In this document: piece after piece, positions 50,901 to 62,300 of the stretch
Layout of the letters: the number at the start of each line of letters is the position of its first letter
Numbering within the stretch: the first letter of the stretch is position 1
DNA from: Struthio camelus
Taxonomy: Eukaryota; Chordata; Aves; Struthioniformes; Struthionidae
Assembly: GCF_040807025.1 (NCBI RefSeq)
Contig: NC_090943.1
Location: 125,921,400-125,985,399 of the forward strand
Length of the DNA: 64,000 bases
Reading direction: 5' to 3'
Translations under genes and position numbers: made by a program
Notes under the pieces: generated by a model
The model's input: the letters and a program-made list of their open reading frames with translations, nothing else
Database searches by the model: none
What the model was told of the DNA's origin: nothing

Positions 50901-52060
50901 GCTGAGCTTTAAATAGTCTCACCCGTCCTCCATCAAAGTCTTCCGAAAGGCTCAGTCTAGAAGACATCCTCAGCTCATACCTAATGCATACTGAAAGGCC
51001 TCTCACAAAATGCAGTTGCAGCCACCGCTATCTGTCGAGTCTATGCGGTGATGCCTTTTATACTTTACATGAAGAATGTGAGGCCTAGACTCCTTCCTCT
51101 CCTCCCCCCAAGGAGATTCAAGGCCGCGTTTCCTACCTTTGAGAAAGTAACTGAGCTTTCCAGAGTGAATAAAGCGCAGAAAATAATTCAGGATTCACTG
51201 GGCTATACACAGACACTACAAGGTTTCTATGACCTGCCGGCCAGGATGCTCACAGGGAAGTGGGAAATCTGAGCTTTCCGAATAGGCTCCTGGTGTTGAT
51301 TCTGTACTTTTTAAAGCGACTCAGGGTTACAAAATATGTATTAACCTGCAAGCGGGGATAGCAAGCCAGGACGACACCCTCTCAGACAAAGGTGCTGCCC
51401 GCAGAAGAATAGAAATCGTCTTTGGCAATGCCACCAGCTCTTCAGTCAGCTATAGGCAGCTCATCCAGTTTTGAGGTATCTCTGTCCCTAGCGCGGAGAC
51501 ACCCGCGATGACTCCTTGGCAAACCAGGGACCAGGTTCAGCCGGTCTCATCGCCACGCCGGAGCAGCTCCCCGGGAGCCAGCCCGTGTGTGCCCGGCCCG
51601 GGGAGCGGGGGGCAGCGGCCCGACGGCACGCTGACACCAGCCCCCTTGCCCAAAAGCATCCCCCCACGTTTTAAAGCGCGGGGCCGACCCCAGCGCAAGG
51701 GGCGCCCCCTCGGCGGCGAGCAACGCCCGCCCCGGCCGCAGCGGACCTGGCCGCGCAGCCCCTCCGCGCCCCCCCCCTCCTCCGCGGCTGCGCAGCGCCC
51801 CGCAGACCTTGGACAGAGCCTCGGCCGCGGAGGCGGCGGAGCCGGGCGCAGGGTTCCCGCTGCCCCCGCGGCCGAAAATACCCCATCCGCCCCGCGTCCG
51901 GGGAAGGGGGGGAGCGGGGTGGGCAGCCCGGCCTCCCTGCTGGAGGCGCTGAGCCCCCCCCGCCCGTGCCCCTTGGCTCCTTACCCAGCTCTTTCATATA
52001 TTCCTCAAAGCCCTCGCTAGAGACGAGGCACCATTTGCCTAAAAACGCGTCGATGGCCAT
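47858..52060 (-). CDS. FABP5: Fatty-acid-binding protein 5 (epidermal type), four exons
   Basis: The coding sequence is join(51985-52060, 49100-49272, 48047-48151, 47858-47908) on the minus strand: 405 nt, 134 residues plus TGA. Seen: every intron is GT/AG, phases run 1-0-0, and exon sizes 76/173/105/51 follow the fixed four-exon plan of the family. The family signature spans residues 8-25 (G8, W10, G17-F18-E19). Arg109, Arg129 and Tyr131 (R-V-Y near the C-terminus) form the fatty-acid carboxylate site. Cys120 and Cys127, the pair known to form a disulfide in FABP5, are present. Known for the family: a cytosolic ten-strand beta-barrel with a helical lid that carries long-chain fatty acids and retinoic acid and can deliver them to nuclear PPAR-delta. 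There is no signal peptide. The start ATG lies in a strong context (GCGATGG) about 60 nt below the predicted transcription start. FABP4 and PMP2 are the main alternatives, but the C-terminal Cys pair and overall residue pattern favour FABP5. Confidence 0.94.
48047..48151 (-). CDS. FABP5: FABP5 exon 3
   Basis: It encodes residues 84-118 ([11 protein letters not shown] to DGQLVV), including carboxylate-binding Arg109 in the TRKL segment. The acceptor is TTTTCCAG|ACCCTT and the donor is GTGGTG|GTGAGT. The exon is 105 nt, one codon longer than the 102 nt expected from human FABP5. The extra residue falls in the turn around Lys89-Asp91. Confidence 0.94.
48152..49099 (-). other. FABP5: FABP5 intron 2
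   Basis: This GT/AG intron of 948 nt is in phase 0. It includes an old interspersed-repeat relic at 48800-48848. Nothing else was recognised. Confidence 0.85.
48800..48848. repeat. Ancient interspersed repeat relic in FABP5 intron 2
   Basis: ATCAATGGGATTTTTCCATT, then GTCTTCAAATAAAGCGGAAT and TTGGCC, parallels the 'tcaatgggagttttgccattgacttcaatgg...gatttggccc' pattern of the same old repeat group as the copy at 4526. Confidence 0.5.
49100..49272 (-). CDS. FABP5: FABP5 exon 2
   Basis: This 173-nt exon, the standard size for exon 2 in the family, encodes the end of codon 26 through Gln83. The acceptor is TTTGCAG|GTGTGG and the donor is ACTCAG|GTCAGT. It supplies the second lid helix and the first barrel strands ([22 protein letters not shown]). 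Basic residues Arg32 and Lys33 match two members of the conformational nuclear-localisation set described in mammalian FABP5; Lys23 in exon 1 would be the third. Confidence 0.95.
49273..51984 (-). other. FABP5: FABP5 intron 1
   Basis: This 2.7-kb GT/AG intron is in phase 1. Its 5' part lies in the CpG island. A run of nine C lies at about 50370, and an AT-rich TTTAAATA site next to an NRF1-like GCATGCGC lies near 50840-50905. No coding exon was recognised inside it. Confidence 0.85.
51985..52060 (-). CDS. FABP5: FABP5 exon 1 (coding part)
   Basis: It encodes residues 1-25 plus the first base of codon 26, beginning [10 protein letters not shown]. The donor is CTGG|GTAAGG with GT at 51983-51984 (phase 1). 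The open frame continues well upstream and downstream because the region is GC-rich, but only this part matches the family. The ATG at 52058-52060 gives the expected N-terminal length, one residue shorter than human FABP5. Confidence 0.94.
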
Positions 52061-52098
52061 CGCGGCGGCGGCGGCGGTGGTGGTGGCGGTGGCGGCGA
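52061..52098 (-). repeat. GCC/ACC triplet repeat in the FABP5 5' leader
   Basis: Immediately upstream of the ATG, the leader is an almost pure run of GCC and ACC triplets (plus strand GGCGGCGGC then GGTGGTGGT). It contains no upstream ATG. It may form a stable GC-rich structure in the mRNA leader and is a likely site of length variation. Confidence 0.75.
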
Positions 52099-52150
52099 TG
52101 TCCCTGGGGAGGCGCGGCGGCAGGACGCGCTGCGCCGGGGCCGCGCCGCC

Positions 52151-52156
52151 TTTATA
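52151..52156 (-). promoter_or_regulatory. FABP5: FABP5 TATA box
   Basis: The minus strand reads GCTATAAAGGC, a good TATA match inside otherwise GC-only sequence, 91 nt upstream of the start codon. By the usual 25-30 nt spacing, transcription should start near 52120-52126, giving a leader of about 60-65 nt. Confidence 0.8.
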
Positions 52157-52188
52157 GCGGGGCCGCCGCCACCAGCCGCCGCCGAGAG

Positions 52189-52193
52189 CCAAT
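52189..52193 (+). promoter_or_regulatory. Inverted CCAAT box of the FABP5 promoter
   Basis: CCAAT on the plus strand (ATTGG in the gene's direction) lies about 33 nt upstream of the TATA box, a typical position for NF-Y, which binds in either orientation. Dense GGGGC/CCGCCC GC boxes (Sp1-type) continue upstream to about 52310. Confidence 0.55.
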
Positions 52194-53092
52194 GGGGCGC
52201 CCGGCGCGACCCGCCCCGGCCCCGGCCCTCGGCCCCCGGGCACCCCCGCCCCAGCCCCGGCCCCGGCCCCCGGCCAGTCCCCGCCCGGCCCCGGCCCGCC
52301 CGCGGCGGCGGCAAGAGCGGGCACGCCGCGCCGCGCCTCCCCTGCGCACGCACACGCGGACACGCACACGCGCGCACACACGCAGCCAGCCCGGCCCCGC
52401 ACCCAGGACGCCCTCGGTGTATCCTGCCTTAGTGAACTAACTGCCGCAATGTGTGGCTTGCTGCGGGCCTGCGAGGGAGCAGGCAGCGCCTTTTATTTGG
52501 GGGGGGGGGGTCAGGCAAAATCGCGCAGGTGCGTGCGGTACGCGGGGGAAATCTCAGCCTTGGTGCAGCCTCGTCCGTCAGCGCTGGATAAAACGCGACT
52601 CGCTGCCTTGGTCCCAGCGCGTGTTACGCTACAGCGCCCTGATTTCTGCTTCTTAAGGGAAAACGGAGCAGTTGCTGTTGATGCAGACTGACTCAGAAGT
52701 ACCATCTCAAAACACACGCGGTGACGCGGTCCTGTGAGGTTTTGGCAAATCTTTGGTCACGCTCTATCAGGTGAGCGCAGAGTAAGCCACTGTCGCATTT
52801 TTTCTGGAAAAGCTACTCGCTTCTAACGCACCACAAAACTCCTAATTCCAATGTACCCCAAAGATGATGTTTCCCACATTGGGGTTGTGCTGTTATCTGC
52901 CTCTTTTGGCCGTATCAGAACAGATGAAACCCAGAGCAACTCCTGACTGGAAAAAAAAAATATGGAAGATGTGGAAGACTGGCAGATATGCCTAGTGCCT
53001 GGAATTTTTTCGATGGAGTGACAGTGGCCAGGAGTCTGCGCTAGGGATGTCAAAACCAGACAAAGACAACAAGGTCTCTGTGCTGGCTAGCT

Positions 53093-53122
53093 GGTTGCAA
53101 AAATCCTAGGATTTTTGCAACC
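53093..53122. repeat. Perfect 30-bp palindrome
   Basis: The left arm GGTTGCAAAAATCCT is followed directly by its exact reverse complement with no spacer. It lies about 1 kb upstream of the FABP5 start codon. Confidence 0.9.
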
Positions 53123-56100
53123 CCACAAGGTGTCACAAACCTGAAAGCTTTGGTGCACTAAAAGCCAGAAGTACAGTTTTCTCTTTAGACTCTACAGTGA
53201 TGCAAGCTAGTAAAGCTAAAATGAATCAGTTAGAAGTTTCAAAACTTTATAGAAAAAGATCAGATTTATATATACTAAGTAATTAGCTCATTTTTAATAG
53301 AGGGTTTAAAAAAAAATCCTTCTGTTTAACTATCCTTCCCTACTGAGCTGCCTTTAATTACCTTCCACTTCTCTGACTGTATGTTTTCTTTTCATATGCA
53401 AACAATGCTATAGCGTCTGATCATAAAGTAGCAAGCCACATTGCCTTTTTTTTTTTTTTTGTCATTAAATAGGTACGTTGTAACACAAGACTTCCAGCTT
53501 CCCTCCACTTTTTTGTCTTGCACAAAAGACTCTGGAGTAGATTTTAAATTAGGCTGATGTTTACTACCTAATTCATGTTAGTGGAACCAAAATGCTGTGT
53601 ATCCTGTAGTTCTTTTCTGGTTGCTTTCAGAAAGCATAAATTAAAAGCAATTAGATTAGGGATCAAACAGAACCATCTTTCAGGAGTTAGGAATCTTCAG
53701 TCCTGTAAAATGGGGACATTATCTAGAACTAGAAATCTTGGCTTTAATCCATCTATGCTAGCAAAGAATTTCTGATGTACACTTCTGCAGCGCTGTCGGC
53801 AGATGGCTTACGACATGCAAACAGTATTCAGATAAAGGTGTTGATAAGGCAACAAAAGATGAAAAATCCACTATTTCCATCTAGTGGTGAGACAGTATTT
53901 CTGGATCCAAAGTATACAGAGATCTAGCCATCTACCTATGCTGAAGGTTGCTTACATTTTTGAATCCTCCTACAAACCTTTTGCTTGAATTTATTTTCCT
54001 CACAATTTTTCAGCTCTAGGTGTGTAAATTCATATAAGATCATCTTTTTATCAAGAAAGGAGAATCTTATCTCTTTTTTTTTCTGAAAATAGTTAATACC
54101 TCTTTCAATTTTTACAAAAATCTAATGTTTTGTATATTAATCTCGTGATAAGGAGGACTGTCAATGCCACATCTTGAAAATTCTTTGAAGCGGAATATAG
54201 CACTGAAATCTGTGGTATTCACACATCAGAGAAAGTCTACTGAAGGTGACCAGAAATTTTTCCTTCTGGGTAAGATACATGTGGGCTGCGCTGCAAAATA
54301 TACATTATTTTTTTACTATGACAGTACAGTGTATGAATACTGTGTGTTGGTCAAATATTTCAAAGATGAGGGAACTCATTTCCCTACTTTGGGAGACAAA
54401 ATAACAAGGTTAGATATTCAGAGACGCTTAACCCACTGGAATCTCTCTCTGTAAATCTGTATTCCTGTCTGATTTGGGGCTAACCTCAAGGTCAAATGTT
54501 TCCAAGTGTCATGCATGTAGTCTGCTCTCCTGTCTAGATATACCCAAATAGAAGCAGCAAATACATACATTAATACTGGAATACATTGAATTTGTATGCC
54601 ATATATTACTATTTCAGTGCAAAGAGCTGAAGTTCTCTGAGAGAAGTTCTTTTTGTCTCCAGATTAGGCTATACATTGTCCAAGAGAAGCAGAATCAAAA
54701 TTTACATTGAGAACTGTAAATTTTCTTTTGAAAGCTAGTTGCACGGAAAACACGTAGCCACAGTGAGAAGCAACCACCTGTTTGGCAGTTTGGGCCTGCC
54801 AGAGAGAATGTTTTCCCAAGGTAGTCAAGCCCTTGAGTCTCGTAGGAAGGAGGATATTACAATCCTTTATTACCAATTGCAAAGAAAAAGGCCAAGGGAA
54901 AAGAGTGCAAAGAGACCTTCGTTCCACTCCTTTGGGCAACTGTGCGTAGCACAGCTATGCTTCACCCAATGGCAGTTGGGAAGCTGTGGCCAGCAGTGCT
55001 TGAGGTTTTTCTTCACGTAGCCATAGCTTTACCCACTGCATGCAAGCCAAGCCAGGCTTTCTCTTTCGGAGTAGTAATACCTGCTGCTTGGGCAGGGCAG
55101 AGCACCACCTCCTCTTCTGCAATATATCGCTGATTAGGAGGTGCAACTTTTCCCCTAGACCTTTACTCATTAAAAAGCCCATATGTTTAATTTGGAAGGA
55201 ACCCAATCTGATAACAGTATGCTTTGTCTTACTGTGTAAGAGGGAAGATCTCACCTTCCTTCTAGTATATGTATACTACATAGCACCTTCTCTAAGTGCC
55301 AGGCTTCTCATAGACGAGATTACCTCTTAACAAAGCTTTGAGAAATGGCCAGGAAAACTGGACAGCACAGCCCAAATTTTACTCTTCAGTCTACACCTAG
55401 CTGTGAAAAAAATGAAAACAGCCTATGAATAATAGTTACTCACCCCCAAGGTATGGATGAGAAAAATTGCATAGGTAGCATAGCTTTGTTTCTGTTTCCT
55501 TACTGTTCGAGCGTGGTTTTTCTTTCCCAGCCATGTCATCATTGGGCAGACATGATCAAACACGTGTTATGGTTGCATATGGTCACATAGCTGGCACAGG
55601 TAAGCTCAGAAGCTCATTACTTGGGCAATACTAGACCAGGGATTATGAAGCAACACATGAACCTACATGTTTTCATTTGTATGTCAATATGCTCAAAATT
55701 TTCTAGCATAGAGGTATTTCATTACCTCTGAGTTAAAAGAGCTGGGCATATCCTGCATTTTCTCAATGGGCTTTGTGCAATAAATCTCAGTTTTCAAGTC
55801 AAAACAAAGCTGTTTTACTCCCCAGCACGGACTTAGTCTTAGGCATTAGCCTCTAAGGAGACCTTGTGATGGATCTAGACATTGTTGCTTAGGCTGCCAG
55901 GGACAAGCTGGCTGTTACTTGTACACATACAGTATCTGGCCAGTTCGAGCCCTGATCAGAGCTGATGCCACGAAGCATTACTATAATGCAATTAACACAC
56001 CGTCAACCTCAGCATATGTTCTGCACACGCTCATCAGCATGTTCAAAACAAGTTTAAAGAGAAATGCTTACACTGATGGTAAAATTTACCACTGCAACAT

Positions 56101-59100
56101 TGTGACAGCTCACTGGATGTACCCTGCCCAAAACGATGGGAGAAAGCACAAAAGCCTGCAGTAAGCAGCTCCAGACTTCACATTTCAGAGGAAAATGACC
56201 TCATTTCAGCTCCGTGCCAGCTCGGAGTGACATCAGATATAGGAGCTTGTGTCTAATTTTGGAAGCTTTTAGAAATCCCACTGGCATCTACCCTGAATAG
56301 TAATCATCCTCACATCAGTATGAAAATATTTTTATTTATCTTCAGAATTTGATAATAAGCACAGTCACAAAGAGGTTAAAGAAGAGATTAGGATGTTTAC
56401 AAATTGCACATAGTTGTAGTCTGAGCATTGAAAAGGCCTTTGATCTACATAAAGGAAAAACTCATTTGCAGGATATACCTCCTCACAGAGACTTTCAGAA
56501 AGATAGTAATCTGGCACGGCTTTTCAGAAAACTCAGAATATATAAAAACTAGCCCGAAGCTCCATAAATAAAACCAAATTTAAAAAAACCTCCTTGTCCT
56601 TTCTTTGTGGGCTCAAACAATAAGGACATAAGGGCAAGGACCGCTCAGTCAAATGAAAGGCAAACTGATTTAGAGTAAGTAATCATAAAAGAAATATTTC
56701 TAAAAACAAGGAGTAATTTGCTTATGAAATTTAGAATCACAAACTACAGACTTGTCAGATGGATTTTAGAAGGAGTGTATAAAGTCTTAGCATTAAAACC
56801 ATATTTTTAATTGCATATTATAAGCAGAGTTTACTTACTAAGCATATTACTTGACAACCGCAAAGATAAGAGCAGGAAAAAGTTTAGGTTATAGTTATAA
56901 TCGTTGCACCACTTTTCATTCTCAGGACATCACCAGAGCATCACATATACAGCAGTTTGGAGGACAGGGCCTGCAACATGTGCTCTATTGAGGAAGTGTC
57001 TTCTCTGTGGTCTGGAGAATCGCATTTTCCCTCTGGCATACTCGCCCAGCCTCACAGTTTGTACTTTCCTTTCTGCACAGAAGCACACCCGTAGCATGAG
57101 TAAAGACGTCCCCTGTGCCCTGCTGTGTTATACCTTGGCTATTACCACAGGAAAGCGGGAGCTTGAGTCTCCCCCAGCTGAGGAGACTATTGGGTTTAGT
57201 GTCACCACAGCCTTGGAAAGTGCCCTAACCCTCTTCCCTGCCTCTCAGGTGTGATGTAGGTAACACCACCTTTCTCTGGCAGCTTTTGAGTGAAAGTGGC
57301 TGTTGGCTGTGGCTCTTTGTGCTGCACAAACTTTGTCATCAAGGTGCGTGAGGAATAGTCTGTCTGCCACACTGGGTCTCCCAAAGGACTTTGTCCCAGG
57401 GTGTGAAGGGCTTCGGTGTAAAATAGATGCCCAGGCTGGTACTGATAACAGTTAGACTAACTTTTGCCAAAGAGCACTAGACTCCTTACATCTGCCTAGA
57501 GCCAGTGACGACAGAGAGAGGCTCTCTAAGGGTTAGCTTCCATTTCTGACTCACCTTGAAGTATGGACTTTCTTTGTCATGGACTGTAGAAAGAACCTAG
57601 GAAAAACCTTTTGAAGCTCAAACTAGTTTTTACCACCATCCCATGACCATTGCCAACACACCAAGTCTGCCAAATGTCACATGACTAGCGTTCAAAAGAC
57701 CTCCTTCCAAGAAAGCGCTTGCCTCTGGCATCTCAGCCAGCCATGCAGGACAGGCAGGTATTCTCCTCTTCTAGACCTAAAAAGACTCATTGTATTTGGG
57801 TTCACATCCTTGATTCTTTCTTTAGATCTGATCTCATGAATCTAACACTTAGGCCAGGGAAAACGTGTAGGCAAGTAGGAAATTACATTGCAGTTGCCTG
57901 AATTTTCCCTCTGCTTCTGCCACAAGATAGTTTCTGCTACTTTTTCTTGTTGCATGAGCATGTATAGTAGGGGGCAGTCTAACTTGATAGTGAGCTAGCT
58001 TATGTGAAAGAAAGGAAGAATTAATCATCCAATTCTTAAACTTGCCATTTCCAGTAAGCACTGTAAAATCACTTGAGAAATGGATATGCAAGACGAGTTC
58101 TATAAAACCTCGCATAGAAAAAGAGACTGAAAAAAGAATCACGAAAATAATAATTATTTCTTTTATTCATGACAGTGCTTTGAACCATTCACATTAACTG
58201 ATAATGAAAAGACAGTTTAGGAAGTCTGTGCATGAACTGTGTTTGAGATGACAAATTTGCTGTTTGCCCTTCTGTAAGCTGGCGACTCTGTTTTTACAGT
58301 AAGAGACAGTCTTTGACTCTCCACTGTTTCTTTACTTCATCTTGGACTCCGATGCCAATTAGTGGAGGGAAAGAATTAATAATACATCTTACAGCTTCAG
58401 TGATCACTTAGAGAGAACTTTGGGGAAAAACACAACCTAGACAAAACAATTTTTCTGCATTACAAATAGGCTATGCAGTTCCTACTTCTGTGAGGATAAA
58501 GCAGAGAGCTCACATCAAAAATACTTTACAACCTACCCAGATTAAGACATGTGTAAGAAAAAAGAGGGACCTGTGTTAGAACTGTTTTGGTACCTAAGCA
58601 CAGCATCATGACGAGCACCCACAAAAAGGAGTAACTGAGTAACTGTGTTGCATGTACAATGCAAAACTATTCATTACTGAAACAGAAGAAATAGAAGTGC
58701 AGCCAATACCCTGTCCTGCTACCTGATCTCTTCCTTCCAAAGGGAAAGGGAATCCCATGAAGTTCTACAATGACCACTCTTACCCAAACTTCCTTCTACG
58801 ATCTGCAAGGCTGTCACATTCAGTACGAGAACCATACGCTATGTCCACACCTTTAGTTAGCTTTCCGTTTTCTGCGGCTCTCCCACAGTGGTGAAATGGC
58901 AAGATACTCTTTCTTCCTCTCTGTCATTTTTATTCATAAAAAATCCTATGTACAATAAAGAAAGCAATACCATAGCCATGTCATTCATCATGCAGTCAAG
59001 ATTTCACTCAGAAAATAGAGAGGTTGCATTGTTTGCCAGCTTGCTGAAACTTAAGGCATTGGATTTGATTTATTTTGCTGTATGAAGCTGCTTGTAGGAA

Positions 59101-59290
59101 TTTACATAAAAGAAATCTTGTCCGTGCAGTTTGCTTCCCCTTCAACCTGAACATCTTCAATTTGGTATCCTTCAGGGTATGCTGAAAGATCCATAAACTT
59201 TGAAGACCTCCTTTGGACAAAACAGGAAGATTTTATTGTTCATGACAAGTTCAATTATTTCATGAGGTTACTAAGCTATCTAATAAGTTG

Positions 59291-59324
59291 ATTGTATTAA
59301 AGGAATTAATTGTATTAAAGGAAT
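59291..59324. repeat. Tandem duplication, 18-bp period
   Basis: ATTGTATTAAAGGAAT occurs at 59291-59306 and again at 59309-59324 with no mismatches, which points to a recent local duplication. Confidence 0.85.
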
Positions 59325-62300
59325 GACTACTTCTAAAAAATATATACTTAGGATATTTGTCATTTAGCTGTGAGTTTTGCATCTGTATAATGGCTAAATC
59401 TTTGCTAGCTGTTTTATCTAGATGAATTTTAAAAATAGCTTCATGATGTACTTATTAAACTTTCTAATCTCCTACCTTAGTGAGAAGCCAGAGAAATTCC
59501 AGGCATCAGCATGAAAGAAAGAAAAACCCAAGACACTATACACTTTAAAGGAACAAAAGTCAAATATTAACAAAGAATTTCATTTCTGTATACTAATTAC
59601 CACATTTCTGGCCCAAAGGTTTTTACAGAACATCTAATACAACAAAAATAAGAGCACTAGGGGAATGAAAGTCATGAAGAAAAAGGGTGAAGGGGTCAAA
59701 AGAAACAGAGAAAAAGCAGTAAGCGGGTAAAGAAAGAGCACGTTGCTCTGCCTCTTGCCTGTCCTCCAAACCTTCTGAAGAGATTGTTAGTCTACAGGTT
59801 ACGAAAAACTGTGAAGGACTTGGTCTTTCCCAGGGTTTGCTTCTATTTTAACTGAGCACTCCCTTCACAAACAGGCCTGCTACTTCACTTTTCTAGCTAT
59901 TATGTCTTAATAGAGACAATCTTCTCCCGTTAGCAAGTCAAACCTGGCTCATTCAGTAAAGCACAATGCAGCTATCACCTTTGATAGGTGCTAGTGCTAG
60001 TAACTTCTGTTTGCAGTACTGCCAGTATATGAGTCTGCTTTACATCAAGTACAGTCTCTAAGCTCACATTAATTTGCTTTCAAGTACAATGTTTGAAACT
60101 TACAATAAAAGATGCAATCAAAACAGATGAGCACATGGAATTTCTTTCATCCTCACACCTCTACACATCCCTGGGTACAGTTTTAATTTTGTAAAATCTT
60201 GAGAAGACCAACTCAATGTAAAGATGATTTGTTGTTCAATAAAAGACGATTAGAGAGCAGTCACACCTCTAATTGCTTGTGCTGCTGTGGCCCAACATTT
60301 CTCAAAATATAGAGCGATGCTGGGGTGGAAGGACAGAAGCAGCAGCAGCCTGCTGGGAGCAAAGCCTCTTGGCTACTCTAAGTTCTTGGCAGACCACAGA
60401 AAAGGCTCAGAAGAGTGACCTAGGCCTTCCAGAGGGAAAAGATAGGAGTGGATGAGACCAAATATTATCAGGAAGGAAAAAGGATATTAAGTGAGAAGAG
60501 GAAGGGAGGGGAGGTGCAGTTCAGAGAGGAATGGCTGATAAGTGAGCTGTCAGTCAAAGGTAGCTCCAAACCATCCAGCGGAGAAGCAAAGGCCTTGCAT
60601 TCAGAGAAAGTGGCTGCACATTTTGTTGGATGAAGTGGGCAGGAAGACAGTCGTGCTCAACCTATACTGGGGGTGTGTGTATGCGGAGGGTTCACGTGCT
60701 TCATTACATCATATTAACTTCTCAATCATTGAAAATTCCTACAGTGTAGCTGAGGAATTAGGAAAAGACAACCAAAATTAGAGCAATTTTGCATATCCAG
60801 CAGTGCAAATACTTGCGGGCAGTTTTCTGAAACGAGTAGGTGATGCCTTCTGCGTGTTGACAAATCATAGTTATCTATTAGATTGCATCATTTTTGAAAG
60901 AATTTAAAGAATTAAAGCATCTTCCACTCCTCAGGTTGGGTGTGCGTAGCATACTGCATTGCATCCAGTTTTTCCTGCAATACATAGCATGGACTTGCCC
61001 AAATTGAGATCTCTGCAAACGATGAGGAACAGCATTTGCACTGGAATGTACGAACCAGCTAGCAGGTAAAACTCCCTGTAGAAACATTCAATAACATTAC
61101 TGTTCCTACTTAAATCTCTGTTAAAGATATTATCTTTTTCTAAAAATAACATTGCAGGCATTTTAAAAAGGGAGTTCCCCGGCCATCTATTGTTATCTGC
61201 ATAGCACTTTCATCTCCTTTAGGACTATCTTCCCTACATGTTGACAAGAACATCTACATAACTAGCTGTTCGTATGATAAACAGGTCTAAGATGATAGAA
61301 TGACCCGGTATTAAAGGTCTAGATATGTTAATATCATCATCTGCTATCAGAAATCCTACTTGTCCTACATGGTGTGGTATTTGTATTTAGTTAATCCCAG
61401 TATTTTGGGGGGCTTGCTCCAGTTCGTCTTATAGTTAGGCAAGAGCCCATGTTTTTGGTGGAGAAATCAAGATTTGTGGGTTAGAGAATAACAATGGGCA
61501 AAGTCAATGCGCATCCAGCATGGCTTTGTGCTGTACAAATGACCTTAATACCCTGTATATCCACACAGCCTAGACTGCGCATGTCAATAAAATGTCCGAA
61601 CAGCAGGTCACTCTGCTTTGTTTCATTCAATCACTCAGGAGCAGCAACTGAGGCTGATCTATGAACAGCTCAGATTAAAAAGTTCTTTAAGTACTTACAG
61701 ATTAAGTTCATTCAAGATTATCTTTGACATACTTGAAAAATACAGATCTATTTTTACCTACACAGTACAGGAAATAAAGTTCTACACATGAACATAACAA
61801 TTTTCTCAGGCAGAGAACAATAATGAGAGGAATATCTCCTTGCCTATATCACTTATTCATATCACTTCAGAATCTAGTCAGTGTTGAGAATGCACTTTAG
61901 CTTTTTTTTTTCTATTCTATATGATTTTCTTTATTACATATTTGAATGCTAGTCATTACTACTTTTTCATGCACAAAATATATGGGAGTTTTTCCATTGC
62001 AAATTGCAGCTCACAGCAGCACACAAAGCACAGGGAGCATCAGCTGACCCCTTGCTCACTGAATCGTCAGTTATCTCTCAGTGACTATACTATACGTCCT
62101 TTGTCTAATCTAAGCAAAAAGGTTTGGCATCTCTGGGTTAAAATGCAAATGCCTAGTAAGAGCATGTCCATAGAGAGCCAGATGCCTGTTCTTTAGACTA
62201 AAAGAAAAATCACCTTTCTTCAACAGCGGAGAAGTTTTATTTTGGCTAGAAAAACCTGAACTGGGAACTTCATTTTTCACCCTTTTCTCTTCATAAACAT

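Larger units (their letters stand above)
51490..52660. promoter_or_regulatory. CpG island over FABP5 promoter, exon 1 and start of intron 1
   Basis: Sequence composition changes sharply to very high G+C with abundant CpG around 51490, peaks at 51700-52380 and decays by about 52660. The flanks are AT-rich. The island coincides with the TATA box and exon 1, as expected for a bird promoter. Long open frames here on both strands (for example 51508-52020 plus and 51671-52402 minus) arise because stop codons are rare in GC-rich DNA. Confidence 0.85.

Noticed and set aside
51508-52020. 170-codon plus-strand frame antisense to FABP5 exon 1
   Set aside because: Its Pro/Arg/Ser/Gly composition follows from the GC-rich island; no domain is visible and there is no codon-level structure.
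51671-52402. 243-codon minus-strand frame containing FABP5 exon 1, as an N-terminally extended protein
   Set aside because: The extension is Arg/Gly/Ala/Pro-rich, crosses the TATA box and the predicted leader, and reads past a good splice donor. Stop codons are simply rare in this CpG island.
53878-53895. CCATCTAGTGG, resembling a CTCF core
   Set aside because: Only the core half matches and the usual GC-rich flank is missing. Similar partial matches near 35586 and 49505 show it is not distinctive.
55935-55955. CAGTTCGAGCCCTG, resembling a tRNA T-arm
   Set aside because: The flanking bases do not form the five-pair T stem, and no anticodon or acceptor arm is present.
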